From assembly GCA_019915015.1 (NCBI GenBank), contig JAHBBC010000019.1, positions 62,001 through 126,000 of the forward strand: DNA of 64,000 nucleotides, read 5' to 3'. The DNA comes from Auriscalpium vulgare (taxonomy: Eukaryota > Basidiomycota > Agaricomycetes > Russulales > Auriscalpiaceae). The notes below the pieces were generated by a model that worked only from the letters and a program-made list of their open reading frames with translations, did not search any database and had not been told where the DNA came from. Below, piece by piece: positions 11,662 through 21,776 of this stretch. The first letter of the stretch is position 1. Each line of letters starts with the position of its first letter. A program made the translations under genes and the position numbers.

Positions 11662-13765
11662 GTCGCATTCGAATCAAAATTACTGTCTGCGTCAGACATA
11701 CAGGAAGTTCGGGTACCATCGGTCGTGATATCGTCTGTCGCTTGTTTTTGAGGCTCTTAATTGTCTTTTCCTGAGTTGAGACGGTAGGGTGCACGCAAGT
11801 ATGGCTAACGTGGACTTCTAGTGTGTTCGCAGGCAAGTGGGAGGTCCGTGCCGCGACTCGGATGCGACGGCATGGGGAAGTGGAGACGGCGGCCGCGCGG
11901 AGATATCAAACACAACAGAAGCAGGCGCCGAGGACGGCGTAGCGTGGAGGACCTGGTGACGCATGCAGCGGTGCACGTATGAAATAGGCGGAGGCGGAGA
12001 CGCGATTATGTGCCCATGAGAGGCGCATGGTAGGTTTTGGACACTGGTCGATGGCCGCAGAGACGCCTTCGATGGGTAGGCGTGCGGCGTGCCTTGAACA
12101 GGACTGTGGAAGGCGAGGTTTCGGCGAGGTTTCTTTTTTGCGGGCATACTTCGACGATAATTACAAGTGGTGGGTAAGGCTCTGCGGAATCAGATCCAGT
12201 CTAGATTCGACGGTGCCTACAGCCAAACTAATTTGAGCACTTGTCGCTAAGGGAGGACGGCTAAGACTGACCGGAGGGCGTGCTGAGTAGATCAACAGAT
12301 CGATACCGCGCTCGCAACATGCCTTGCCGAGTGTTGTCAAGAATTGGACAGACGGCCGACGCGTGGTAGTGACGAGCTGAAGATCCTCTAAAGCACGCAG
12401 CATTTGTACGAAGAGCCCTGTCTTCATGAGATCCTCCGGCACTCTGGGGGGTCTGTCTTCAGGGTGGTAACCAACACGGCACAGTCTCTTGGGAAGCGCG
12501 AGCGAAGCCCCGGACAGCTCACCAAAGTCCAGGTGGACGAGGTATGCAAGCTGATTCAAAACGTCCTGCGGCGGAAGGCTGTTCCAGATTATGAGCGTGC
12601 GGAGCTGCTGGAGCAGACCCAACGCGCGCGGCTGCTGAAACCACGCTGTATCGAGTGCCACGGGATGCTTGATTTCTAGGGAAGAGAGCGCGCGGAGGCC
12701 ACTTTCTGGCAGCATGAAGTTTTGAAGGGCTCCATAGCCAATGGACAGCGATTGCAGAGCGTGCGGCAACATGACCGGCTGGGCCGGCCCATCGAAGTCC
12801 GAGAAGCCCACACTTAGAGTGCGGACGCTAGGCCACATGTGCACAAGATTGTTGACCATGTCCCGCTCGCCAAAAGCCTCAAGGAACACGGGGCGCAGCG
12901 GGAGCGATTGCAGGCGCGGATCAGGGGTGCCGCCACCAATGCAGTGGACCTCTTCCGCAACGATGCCCTCAATGTTCGGGCAGAGCTCGAGCAGCTCCTT
13001 GTCAGTTACGTCGAGTCCAGGATCGAGGACGCCCGACATTGACCACAGGACCAAGTCGATATAGCGCAAATACGTGGCAAGGTGGGGATGGTCGCGGAAA
13101 ACATCGAGTAACTCGAGGCGCGACTCGGAGTCGTTTTCGAAGTTTTCCGATTCGTAGGGGTTACCGCAAGTTACGCGGCGGAAGAGCATACGCTGCGCGG
13201 TTGGTGTCCATGCGCGGCAGACGAGTGCGCAAGCGTGCAGCGTGGAGACGTCAATAAATCCGTACTGCGTGTATGCCGACTCGATGATCATGAGCTGGAT
13301 TTCCAAGGGGAAGGCCGCCATCCTGTGCTGCGAAGGGGAAGGAGTGGAACGTGGATTTTCCAGCGTTTGTGGCGCAACCGACGACAAGCCTATCGATCTG
13401 GCGAGTTTCAAGGGGAAAATTAGCAATCGAATGTATAGTGTCGGTGGAAGAGTTCTCACCTGAGGCCTGATGCGTGACGACTGCAGCCTGAGAGCGGAGT
13501 GTATTGGATGATGTGGCGAGTACTTTGACAACGACGTTCAGTAAGTACTCAGAACCGCACGAGAGAACACTCATGCGCACCTTGATTGCCCGGACTACGC
13601 TTTGCCTAGAGCAAGCACAATGAGCATTCCTGAGGGCGATGAGATAGAATAGCGTGCACAGACAAGGGCCAACGTGTGGATGCGGCGCGGCAAGGCGAAG
13701 GTGAAGCAAGAACAGCGAAGACACACAATGAATGCAGCTGGATACGCTGCGGTCTGCTGGGGCTG
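11662..13765. repeat. Segmental duplication, block 1 (holds F-box copy C)
   Basis: About 2.1 kb colinear with 19449-21545. It includes the downstream flank (ATTACTGTCTGCGTCAGACA in both), the whole F-box copy C and several hundred bases of upstream flank. Many substitutions and small indels separate the blocks, so the duplication is not very recent. Confidence 0.7.
12190..13321 (-). CDS. F-box-like protein, copy C
   Basis: Exon 1 is 13321-12272 and the mini-exon is 12216-12190; 358 residues. It starts MAAFPLEIQLMIIESAYTQY, followed by the LHACALVCRAWTPTAQRMLF core. The body is leucine-rich (RALSSLEIKHPVALD, LRTLIIWNSLPPQDVL). The tail exon encodes APSNLDWI, aligning with the DWI tail of other copies. 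An upstream in-frame extension of 70 residues exists, but the start at MAAF is conserved in copy E and is preferred. No lesion seen. It lacks the CGG-N6-CCG site found above seven other copies. Confidence 0.8.
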
Positions 13766-14324
13766 TCAGAGATATATGGGCCGGGCGGTACTGGTAAAAC
13801 TCAGCGTCGCGCCGGTCACCGGTCACCGGCCGGTCAGGAACGAACAGCCCGGACGGCCGAATTCGAGTCGGCCGTCCGAGTTGGCCCGCCGTCGAAGGAG
13901 CTATATCGCGTGCTGGATCCAGAGTCAGCGAAGAATTTGCTGCTGATCAGTGATAGCCGCCTCGAGTACTGTGTAACGAATTTCTTATGCACAATATGTC
14001 CATTCATGTCGGCTGTGGCCCAGTCGTACCGTACCGATCGATCGGCATCTTTTCTCACCACTACCTATGGTCAGAATAATGGCCTGCGAGGGCGAGTACA
14101 AAACTCCGTCGCTCGCTTGAGAACATCTACGAGAGGCTATACACATTCCCAAAGCGTAGTGCATGTCAGCTCATCCTAGGCACCGCCAGTCGCCTTCAGT
14201 TACAGTAACGGTTCCACGCGAAGGGGGACTGCGCGCTGCACGGCAGAACAGCCGCTGACTCAGGCGGCAATGTGCCAACCGTACGCATGTGTTTGGAGAC
14301 CGGGGCAGCATGACCTTGTTCAAT
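13766..14324. other. Intergenic, no gene; GC-rich short repeats
   Basis: No supported reading frame. Just inside the region at about 13810-13870 there are nested CCGGTCACCGG-type repeats and a CGGACGGCCG palindromic patch. The equivalent place upstream of copy E also carries CGGACGGCCG. Confidence 0.4.
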
Positions 14325-14753
14325 TCAAATCCAATCACCATCCCACCGAGGGTCCTGCAGGGTGATCAGCCATGCATTGCTACGTGGTCAAGCGTGAGAC
14401 TTACCGGAAAGTGGTAAGGGGTTTGATATATCTCAAACTCAACCCCACGGTCACGACAGACCTCTTCCAGCGCCGCGAGCTGCGCCGGCTGCGCAAGGCG
14501 CGTGGCAGTGACGAGCTTCAGATCCGCCAGCGCACGCAATGCGGCGACAACGTACTTGGCCGTCCCATATCCGTTCCAGGGGTGGTACCCGACGTGGCGC
14601 AGGCTCTGCGGGAGAACGACATCCGAGTCCTCCTGGAAAAACTCATCGAACACGAGGCTTTCCAGCCGCGCGATGCGGTCCAGTACGTCTTGTGGGGGAA
14701 AGTTGCCCTGGATTCGCAGGGTACATATCCCACGGAGTACTTCCGACCGATGC
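14325..14753 (-). pseudogene. F-box copy D, 3' part (split by transposon)
   Basis: This holds the C-terminal third of an F-box-like gene: exon sequence from about 14753 down to 14405 (LLRGICTLRIQG ... VCRDRGVEFEIYQTPYHFP) and the tail mini-exon 14354-14325 (DPRWDGDWI). The missing N-terminal two thirds lie at 18146-18841, on the far side of a 3.4-kb DNA transposon. Aligned with copy F the break falls inside the segment after a WIE motif, and removing the element and one AAT target copy restores colinearity. The 5' part has a further frameshift, so the gene is dead twice over. Confidence 0.9.
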
Positions 14754-14756
14754 AAT

Positions 14757-14824
14757 AGGGGAGCTCAGAGTAGACCGTTTTCGTTTCCGTTTCGTTTTCA
14801 AACGCCTTTCGTTTTCGATTCGGC
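14757..14824 (+). repeat. Harbinger left terminal inverted repeat
   Basis: 68 bp, perfect inverted match to 18075-18142. The inner part is a run of GTTTTC/GTTTCC units, which could act as transposase or ORF1 binding sites (inference). Confidence 0.92.
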
Positions 14825-14955
14825 CCGCGGCATAAGTGACCCGATGTGTGACAATCGTGTGACTTTAGGTGACGCTCGCGTTGTGCGGCGTCTTCGTGTC
14901 TCACACACTCATTCCCTCGCGATACCTCCTTAATCTACACTCTCCTACTCTCTTA

Positions 14956-16551
14956 ATGCCCCGGAAACGCGGCCGCTCGGACTCCGACCAGCCTGAGACA
15001 GCTCCGGGCAAGAAATCCCGTGAGGAGAACATCAGCTGGGGCACAAATAAGAAGCCAAATGAGCTGCTCCTGCAGCTCATCACGGAGCTCGAACAGCCGC
15101 AAAATCGCAAGGTTATGTTTGGTAACAAGCGTGGTGAGGTATGCAGGTGGCCCACGCATCATCTGGGCTTTGTTACTGACATCTTTCCAGAAGAAAAGCG
15201 GAGAAAGTAAGGTCGCAGCGGGTCAGCGGCTTGCTCGCATCCTCTGGAAGGATGCTCCGGACTCGGATTTCGTCAGTCTGGGAGCAAAGGTGCTCGGGAA
15301 AATAAATCAGTATGTCCATACCCTTATTGGATGCCTCATACGTGCTCACAGGCTTGTGTAGGCTACGCATCACCTATCACTCCAAGGTTCGGCGCATTAA
15401 GTGCACGGGTGGAGGTGTCCTCACTGGGAATGAGGCCATCGTCGACACAGGTGATGCCGACGATGGTCCAGATGAGTATTTGGTCTGCTACATAGGGCCA
15501 GATGGCCCATCCGAGGATACCGATGCACGCCACAAGAATATCTGGCGTAAGTTCATTTTGTGATCTCCGATGAGCACGCTGGAGGCTAACACATCCTGTG
15601 CAGAGGAGATCGAGGCCGAGTTCGCTGTCTTCCCCGAATTCACGCGATCCTTGCCACCCGCCCAAATGAAAACCCGATCATCATCACGACTGGGGTTGGT
15701 CCGGACGGTCACCGCACAGTGCACTATCAGCCTCCCGACGACGCGCCACCTGTGCGGCAACCGCGCGAAGAGGACATAGACCCCGTCCTACGCGTTCACG
15801 ATGGCCCGGCGCCTCTCGCGCAAGACTCTTCTGCGACCGCACCCGGCCCGGGATCGCCACCGCAGACGCCACACACTCCCAAAGAGAACCGCGTGCCGCC
15901 CTCGTCGCAAGCAAGTGCGAAGAAGACTCCCGCACACCTGTCGGAAGAGAAGCTGGAGAGCTTGAAGGGTCGCTTCAAGCCCACGTCACGCACCGGCATT
16001 CAAGACATACTGAAGGAGTCCATCGAGTAAGTAATACTAGTTGTTGGTAATGCACGTGGACTAATTCATGTGGCAGGCGTAGCTTTGCGGTGTCAAAGGA
16101 AGAGAACATCCGCAAAGCTGTCGACAGGCTGCGCGATGACATGAATAGTCTTCGCCAAGACGCTCGCGATCGCCACGACCGCCTCTTTCGTGAGCTGCAG
16201 ATTGGCTTGTGGACGAACGATGAGTATCGCCGCAAGTCGGAAGCACTTGACGATGACCTTCAGCTGCAGCTTCAAGATCTCCGTGAAAATATATCGCGCC
16301 TTCAGAATCCTCCTCTGGTTGTCGCCGCCGCTACGCCCGCTCGTTCCATCTCACGCACGGGCTCTATGTCAACCGCTGCATCGACGCCTTCATCTCTGCC
16401 GCGCGCATCGACACCTCCGGATGATGAGCCCGAGAGCGAGATGACAAGCCAGAGAGAAAATAGTCCTCCCTGGGATGAGAGCCAGTTGGACAGAGATCTT
16501 GGACGAGGATCATCTGTGGTTCCAGACGAGTTGGAGCGAGGCTTAGTCTGA
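14956..16551 (+). CDS. Harbinger companion protein (ORF1, putative Myb/SANT-like plus coiled coil)
   Basis: Five exons: 14956-15138, 15191-15309, 15362-15546, 15606-16026 and 16077-16551; phases agree and give 460 residues. The N-terminus is basic (MPRKRGRSDSDQ). A helical region with conserved Trp and basic residues (ISWGTNKKPNELLLQLI, LGKINQLRITYHSK) fits the Myb/SANT-like role of ORF1 in Harbinger elements, which carries the transposase to the nucleus and the TIRs. Then comes a Pro/Ser-rich linker and a long coiled coil (about residues 300-375, IRKAVDRLRDDMNSLRQ). The acceptor at 15605 rather than 15603 is needed for the frame. No stop or frameshift was found, so it looks functional while its partner transposase is broken. 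Confidence 0.7.
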
Positions 16552-16666
16552 TCATTTTGCTTTTGTCCTTTCTAACTGCAGCCTCTCATTTAATGCTACA
16601 CAGTCCTTTCTTCTTTCTGATTATATCTCTCTTACTCTTTACAATCTCAGATTTAATCTTGTTCAT

Positions 16667-17989
16667 TTATACAAGTCCTGCTCGTTGAGCGGCTACTATT
16701 TCTGCCACAAGGCCACGTCTCCTAGCCTCGCAATCATCATCCTCTGTGATATCATCATCTATAGGATCATCTGGCTCCCCCCTATCGTCCTCTTCCTGAG
16801 CACGTGAGTGCCAAGTCGCAAAGCTTGTCCCACTCGCCCATCCTTCGATGTCGAGCACTGCGTTGTGCAAGATGATGCAACATGAAATCCACCGACACGC
16901 TCGTATATGGTCCCGATTGTAACGGATATTGAGCCGTAAGCCACGAAGGGATTGCCATCGGCCCTTGAGTGCACCCATGGTGTGTTCAGAGCGAACGCGT
17001 AGGCGAGCTACGTGTTTGTCGAATAAGGCATTTGAGCGGTCTAACGACGCTGGTTTCTTGTGAACTGGGATGGTCCGCGAGCTGACAGGGTACGCAGAGT
17101 CACCCCATGCAAACTCGTCACCTCTGAAGAACCAGTCGGTATGCTTGACAGCTGCAGTATGCTCAAATGCAGATGCATCATGAGCAGAACCGGTCATGCC
17201 AAGCGAATAGTCAACGATTCGTAGATTCGACGGTGTATTGCCAATCTGTGTACAGATATGTCAGTCAGGAGCTATTAGAAGATATCCAGCATACCTGGAC
17301 GTTGAACCCATAGTTGCACTTCCTTGTGTAGTACGCGTCACCGTCGAGGCCGGGGCGACTGTACAGGACAACAATTGTCCCGTCGTACATCACCCATCCC
17401 TCCCTCCAGGTGGATCCCGTGAAACCAAGCTGCTCATCAATCCACCTTTTCTCGACCTCTTTCTCCTCCTCTGTTAGCGGCCGTACAAACATCCCATGCA
17501 AGGACATCAGCGCCTCCTGACATCTCTCCGTGTATAGCTCCACAGCGCCCTCTGAACAGCCCGCTGCACGGCTGATATCCTCGAGAGATGCGCCATTGCC
17601 ATAGCGACCCATACGGTACAGGGTCACCGCTAATTGCGTTCGGATATCCTCCTGCGGGGTGTTCGAGTTGTTCTGGAATACGGGATGACCCTCGATGAGG
17701 CCAAGGATAGTGTCGAAGACGTGGGGAGAGACACGGAGCATGTTGATAAAGCGGTGGTGATGGGCAGGATCCTGTGCATACTCCCATGCAAGCTGGAGAT
17801 TGCCGGCTTTAACGACGGGAGGACGGGGTTGATGTAGCGGGAGGATAGGATGGTGTGAAGGATTGAGCTATCGCGTTGGAGCTGCTCCATCATAGCTGTG
17901 GCTGAAGATGGAGGCATGAGTGCCATCTGGATAGCCATATATGTGATGTATGCGTCGATAATCTCATCGTGGTAGGTAGCACGGGCCAT
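16667..17989 (-). pseudogene. Harbinger DDE transposase, one-nucleotide frameshift
   Basis: Reading from 17989: an N-terminal helical part (start MARATYHDEIIDAY), the DDE_Tnp_4 domain to 17295, a 49-nt intron (17294-17246) and the last exon to 16667. Catalytic signature: Asp in MYDGTIV, Asp in FAWGDSAYP, Glu in SEHTMGALKGRWQ. A helix-turn-helix-like segment (EDISRAAGCSEGAVELYTER) precedes the first Asp. Around 17820 the frame changes by one base inside a C run: the protein continues as PVVKAGNLQLAWEY only if one C is added. With identical TIRs this suggests very recent inactivation or an assembly error. An internal start at 17741 would give a protein lacking the N-terminus. Confidence 0.85.
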
Positions 17990-18074
17990 GGCTGGTGGAA
18001 GAGCTCGAAAGCAATGGCGGCGGTGTCGCGCAGCGGCGTAGATTGAGTGACATTATGTAATATCACGCCGGGGC

Positions 18075-18142
18075 GCCGAATCGAAAACGAAAGGCGTTTG
18101 AAAACGAAACGGAAACGAAAACGGTCTACTCTGAGCTCCCCT
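18075..18142 (-). repeat. Harbinger right terminal inverted repeat
   Basis: 68 bp, perfect inverted match to 14757-14824, followed by the AAT target duplication at 18143-18145. Confidence 0.92.
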
Positions 18143-18145
18143 AAT

Positions 18146-18841
18146 GCTTCAATCCACCCGTTTTCGTACCAATTTGGATCGTACAGCTCGAGATTGCGGA
18201 GCGCAGTGAAGTCATTATTGGGTGCCAGTATTGGGTGCCAGTAACCATGCAATGTCTTCCTCCCTGAGAAACAGCGCCTGCAGAGATCCGGATGCCGAAA
18301 TTGGCGGCAGCACATCAGGGGGGTCGTCGGTCGGCCTGCCTCCCAGTTCCAGCGCACGGACTGGCCAGGCTGACAGGAAGAGGTGGACGAAGGAGGGATC
18401 GCCCCATGCGCGAAGGGCCACCGAGCGCAGCTGGATTGCGGCCAGGCGCGCTTCAAGCGCCGGAAACATGGAGTAATCGTCCAGAAGGTCCTGTACCCAG
18501 ACGTTTTGAATGTTAGGGCAGAGCTCGAGGAGCTCGACATCGGCTGAGATATCGGAAGTGAAGTTGGCAAGATACATTGCAAGACGGGTGGAGCGCACGG
18601 CCGCGCAGAGGTGGGGCCTGGCGCGGAGGGTGCGGAGGAGGAGGGGGAGTGCGGCACGGCCGTCGTATTGTGGGCCGGCCGAAGGTACACGGCGGAAGAG
18701 GAGGCGCTGCGCGATGGGAGTCCACGCGCGGCAGACGAGAGCACACGCACGAAGGGTTGCATAGTCGACCGCCTCCGCCTGGGATAGCCGATAGACACAT
18801 TCTATGTTGAGGATTTGCACTTCCAAAGGTAATTTTGCCAT
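18146..18841 (-). pseudogene. F-box copy D, 5' part (split and frameshifted)
   Basis: Starts MAKLPLEVQILNIECVYRLS and keeps the full F-box core (LRACALVCRAWTPIAQRLLF). It follows copies A and F closely until 18216-18241, where a 13-bp unit (TATTGGGTGCCAG on the plus strand) is present twice in tandem. The extra 13 bases shift the frame and meet a stop at once. The original frame resumes afterwards (NNDFTALRNLELYDPNWYEN) and runs to the transposon end. The C-terminal part is at 14325-14753. Confidence 0.9.
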
Positions 18842-19195
18842 GAAGCTGCGCCGGACTGTCGTAGGAGATGCTGAGCGCGCGGGTTCTAGAGACAGGGTGG
18901 TTCGTACACACCTCGAATCTGGGCGACGTTAATCCACCAGGTAGGTCTCAAAGCTCTAGGTACAGCATGAGGACCTTTGCATGGAAAGAGACGATGCGAC
19001 TCACCGACCGGGAAACGGTGACAGCCGCTCGACGAAGCAGTCCACGAGGGATCTATGGAATGCAGTCTCTCGTCGAACACTAGACGTATTTGGTGAAGAG
19101 GAGCGGTGACCGTAGGTACTGTGTGAGCTCGAGGTGTGGGGCGAACTAAGGATCTGACTTGTCGATTAGCTGGTAGCGCGCGGCTGGCATGCTAT

Positions 19196-19207
19196 CGGCA
19201 GTTCCCG
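19196..19207. promoter_or_regulatory. CGG-N6-CCG site upstream of F-box copy D
   Basis: CGG, spacer CAGTTC, CCG, 355 bp from the copy D start, kept although the gene itself is disrupted. Confidence 0.4.
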
Positions 19208-19448
19208 GCCGAGGTCGGATACTCGCAATACCTCGTTGCACTATCACAATGTACAGCATGATATGTTTTTCTTTCCCGCTCATGAATGTACGACTACAGG
19301 ATTGCCAACTGTCCACTCTGCGGCCCATGCCAACGCCAACTTCCTGACCCGACCTCGGAGGGCACAACCTATGGCGCAGTGGTTGTTGACCCAAAGCGGT
19401 GGTCTCCTGCACTGCCGACGAGCTGCGCAAGTCCGCGGTCTCGGCATT

Positions 19449-21545
19449 GTCGTCCGAATCGAAATTACTGTCTGCGTCAGACATACACCTGTTGCTGCTG
19501 GTGTCCTCGTCTGCCATTTCGACACATCAGAAACAATGGGAAGTTCGGCCGGACCGGTCGTGATATCATCTATTGATTGTTCTTGAGGCGTTGTTTTGTC
19601 CTGTGAGCGATCCCTTGTGGCGTAGAGTTCGCCAACGTGGACTGCTGGATCCAGGTGTGTGCTCGTCGGTAATTGGGTGGTCCGCGCCGCGAGAAAAGGA
19701 CAGGTGCTACGGCATGGGAAAGTTAGGACCGTGGCCGCGACGACTCGCGGAGATATCGAAGACCACGGAAGCAAGCGCCGAGGACAGCGTAGCGTGCGGA
19801 GCTTGGCGATGCAGGTAGCGGCGCAAGGATGGAAGCATGAGTAGCGCGGACGTCTGCCCGAGAGTCGGCTCCTGGCGGCGGTAGACGGAGACGCGGTTCT
19901 GTGGTCATGGTATGCGCATAGGGAGTCTGGTCATTGGTCGAGGGTTTCGATGGATCGGCGTGGGGCGTGGGGCGTGCGTTCGACAGGCTTTGGATGGCGA
20001 GGTTTCGGCGAAAGGACGAAATTATTTCTTTGACGATTATGAGGAGTGGTGGGTAAGGCTCTGCGGAATCAGAGCCAGACTAAGTTCGACGGTCCCTAGA
20101 AAAACTAAAATTGAGCACTGCTTGACCGCTATGGCAAACGTCTAAGACTGACTGGAGGGCGTGTTGAATAAATCAACAGATCGATCCCGCGGTCGCAGCA
20201 TGCCTTGTCGAGCGTTGTCAGAAATTGGACCGACGGCCGGCGCGTGGAAGTGACGAGCTGAAGATCCTCTAAAGCACGCAGCGCTTGTAAGAAGAGCTCG
20301 GTCTTCATGAGGTCCTCCGGCAGTCTGGGTATGTCTTCAGGGTGGTAACCAACACGACGCAAAGTCTTGGGAAACGCAAGCGAAGCCCCGGACAGCTCAC
20401 CGAAGTCCAGGTGGACGAGGTTTTCAAGCTGAATCAGAACGTCCTGCGGCGGAAGGCTGTTCCAGATTATTAGCGTGCGGAGCTGCTGGAGCAGACCCAA
20501 CGCGCGCGGCTGCTGTAACCACGCTATATCGAGTGCCACGGGATGTTCGATTTCCAAGGAAGAGAGCGCGCGGAGGCCGTTGTCAGGCAGCACGAAGTCT
20601 TGAAGGACTCCGTAGCAGATGGACAGCGATTGAAGAGCGTGCGGCAACACGATCGGCTGGGACGGCCCTTCAAGGCCCACGATTAGTGTGCGGACGCTAG
20701 GCCACATGTGCACCAGATTGTTGACCATCTGCGGCGCGCCAGTGACCTCGAGGAACACGGGGCGCAGCGGGAGCGATTGCAGGCGTGCATCATAGAAGGC
20801 GCCGTCACCGATGTCGTAGACGTCTTGCGCGAGAATGCCCTCGATGTTCGGGCAAAGTTCGAGCAGCTCCATTTCAATGTGTTCGACTCCAGGGTCGAGG
20901 GCGCCCGGTGCTGACCAGAGGAACAAGTCGATATAACGCAAATACGTGGCAAGGTGAGGGTGGGCGCGGAGAGCATCGAGTAACTTGAGGGTCCAGTCGT
21001 TTTCGATGATCTCGTATTGGTCACCGCAGGTTGCGCGGCGGAAGAGCATACGCTGCGCGGTGGGCGTCCATGCGCGGCAGACGAGTGCGCAAGCGCGCAG
21101 CGTGGGGACGTCGACAAATCCGTATGGCGTGTATGCCGCCTCGATGATCGTGAGCTGGATTTCCAAGGGGAAGGCTGCCATCTGATCAACCTGGAAAGTT
21201 TCAAAGAGAAAATGAGCGCCCAGACGGTGCCAGTGAAAGCGTTTGCGTCCTCACCTGAGGCCTGACGGCTGCTGTCAAGACTCAAAACAGAGTGTATCGG
21301 ATGACGTGGCGAACAATCTGACGATGCTCAGTAAGTACTCAGATCCACACGAAGAGACACCCATGCGCACCGTAGTTTGCCAGACTGCACTTCGCCTCAG
21401 CGCGATAAGCCCACCTCAGGCCCAGGGCTACGAGCTGTGACAGAATGGCGTCCACAGACAAGGGCCAAGCCTGGCTGCGAGAATGGTGAAGACGCCCGAA
21501 TGCAGCTGGAGAACCGTGACGCTGCGGTTTGCTTGGGCCGTCGAA
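19449..21545. repeat. Segmental duplication, block 2 (holds F-box copy E)
   Basis: About 2.1 kb colinear with 11662-13765, including downstream flank, the whole of copy E and upstream flank (CTCACCTGAGGCCTGA in both). Confidence 0.7.
20069..21181 (-). CDS. F-box-like protein, copy E
   Basis: Exon 1 is 21181-20153 and the mini-exon is 20095-20069; 351 residues. It begins MAAFPLEIQLTIIEAAYTPY and has the LRACALVCRAWTPTAQRMLF F-box-like core. It is the close paralogue of copy C throughout, with a shorter central part and a diverged tail (GPSNLVWL in place of APSNLDWI). No stop or frameshift seen. Like C it lacks the upstream CGG-N6-CCG site, so C and E may be regulated differently from the other copies (inference). 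Confidence 0.8.
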
Positions 21546-21776
21546 GATTGGCAAGAGTTTGGTTGCAATTGTTCATCGTGGGTCAACGCGTGGTCGCGGT
21601 CGAGACCGTCCGAGCGGGTCCGAGTCGGAGGTCAGGCCGGTCAGGCAGTGAGCCGTGGGAACAAACGGCCCGGACGGCCGCCCGCCGTCGCGGCTCTATT
21701 AGTCACAGAGATCTAGTAGCACCTGACACCTACTTTCTCATCATGTGCATGGATTGATGATTGTCTCGTGTCTGAG

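Larger units (their letters stand above)
14757..18142. mobile_element. PIF/Harbinger DNA transposon, 3,386 bp, complete with both ORFs
   Basis: The element has 68-bp inverted repeats, 14757-14824 and 18075-18142, identical by eye (outer ends AGGGGAGCTCAGAGTAGACC). It is flanked by a 3-bp AAT duplication (14754-14756 and 18143-18145), placed so that the empty site has the same length as in copy F. Inside are a minus-strand DDE transposase (16667-17989) and a plus-strand companion gene (14956-16551), convergent with each other. Two genes, TIRs and a 3-bp target duplication are the PIF/Harbinger layout. The 3-bp TSD is AAT rather than the preferred TWA. Insertion split F-box copy D. Confidence 0.93.

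Noticed and set aside
12161..13531. 456-residue form of F-box copy C
   Set aside because: The first 70 residues are absent from copy E and lie where other copies have a 5' UTR; the last residues read through the terminal intron.
13805..13840. CGG-N6-CCG site upstream of F-box copy C
   Set aside because: The CCGGTCACCGG repeats give CGG and CCG at other spacings and are not in the shared near-palindrome; the placement also differs.
14869..14955. Upstream extension of the Harbinger ORF1 reading frame
   Set aside because: The 29 codons before 14956 have no start better placed than the ATG at 14956, and the basic N-terminus MPRKRGRSDSDQ fits a true start.
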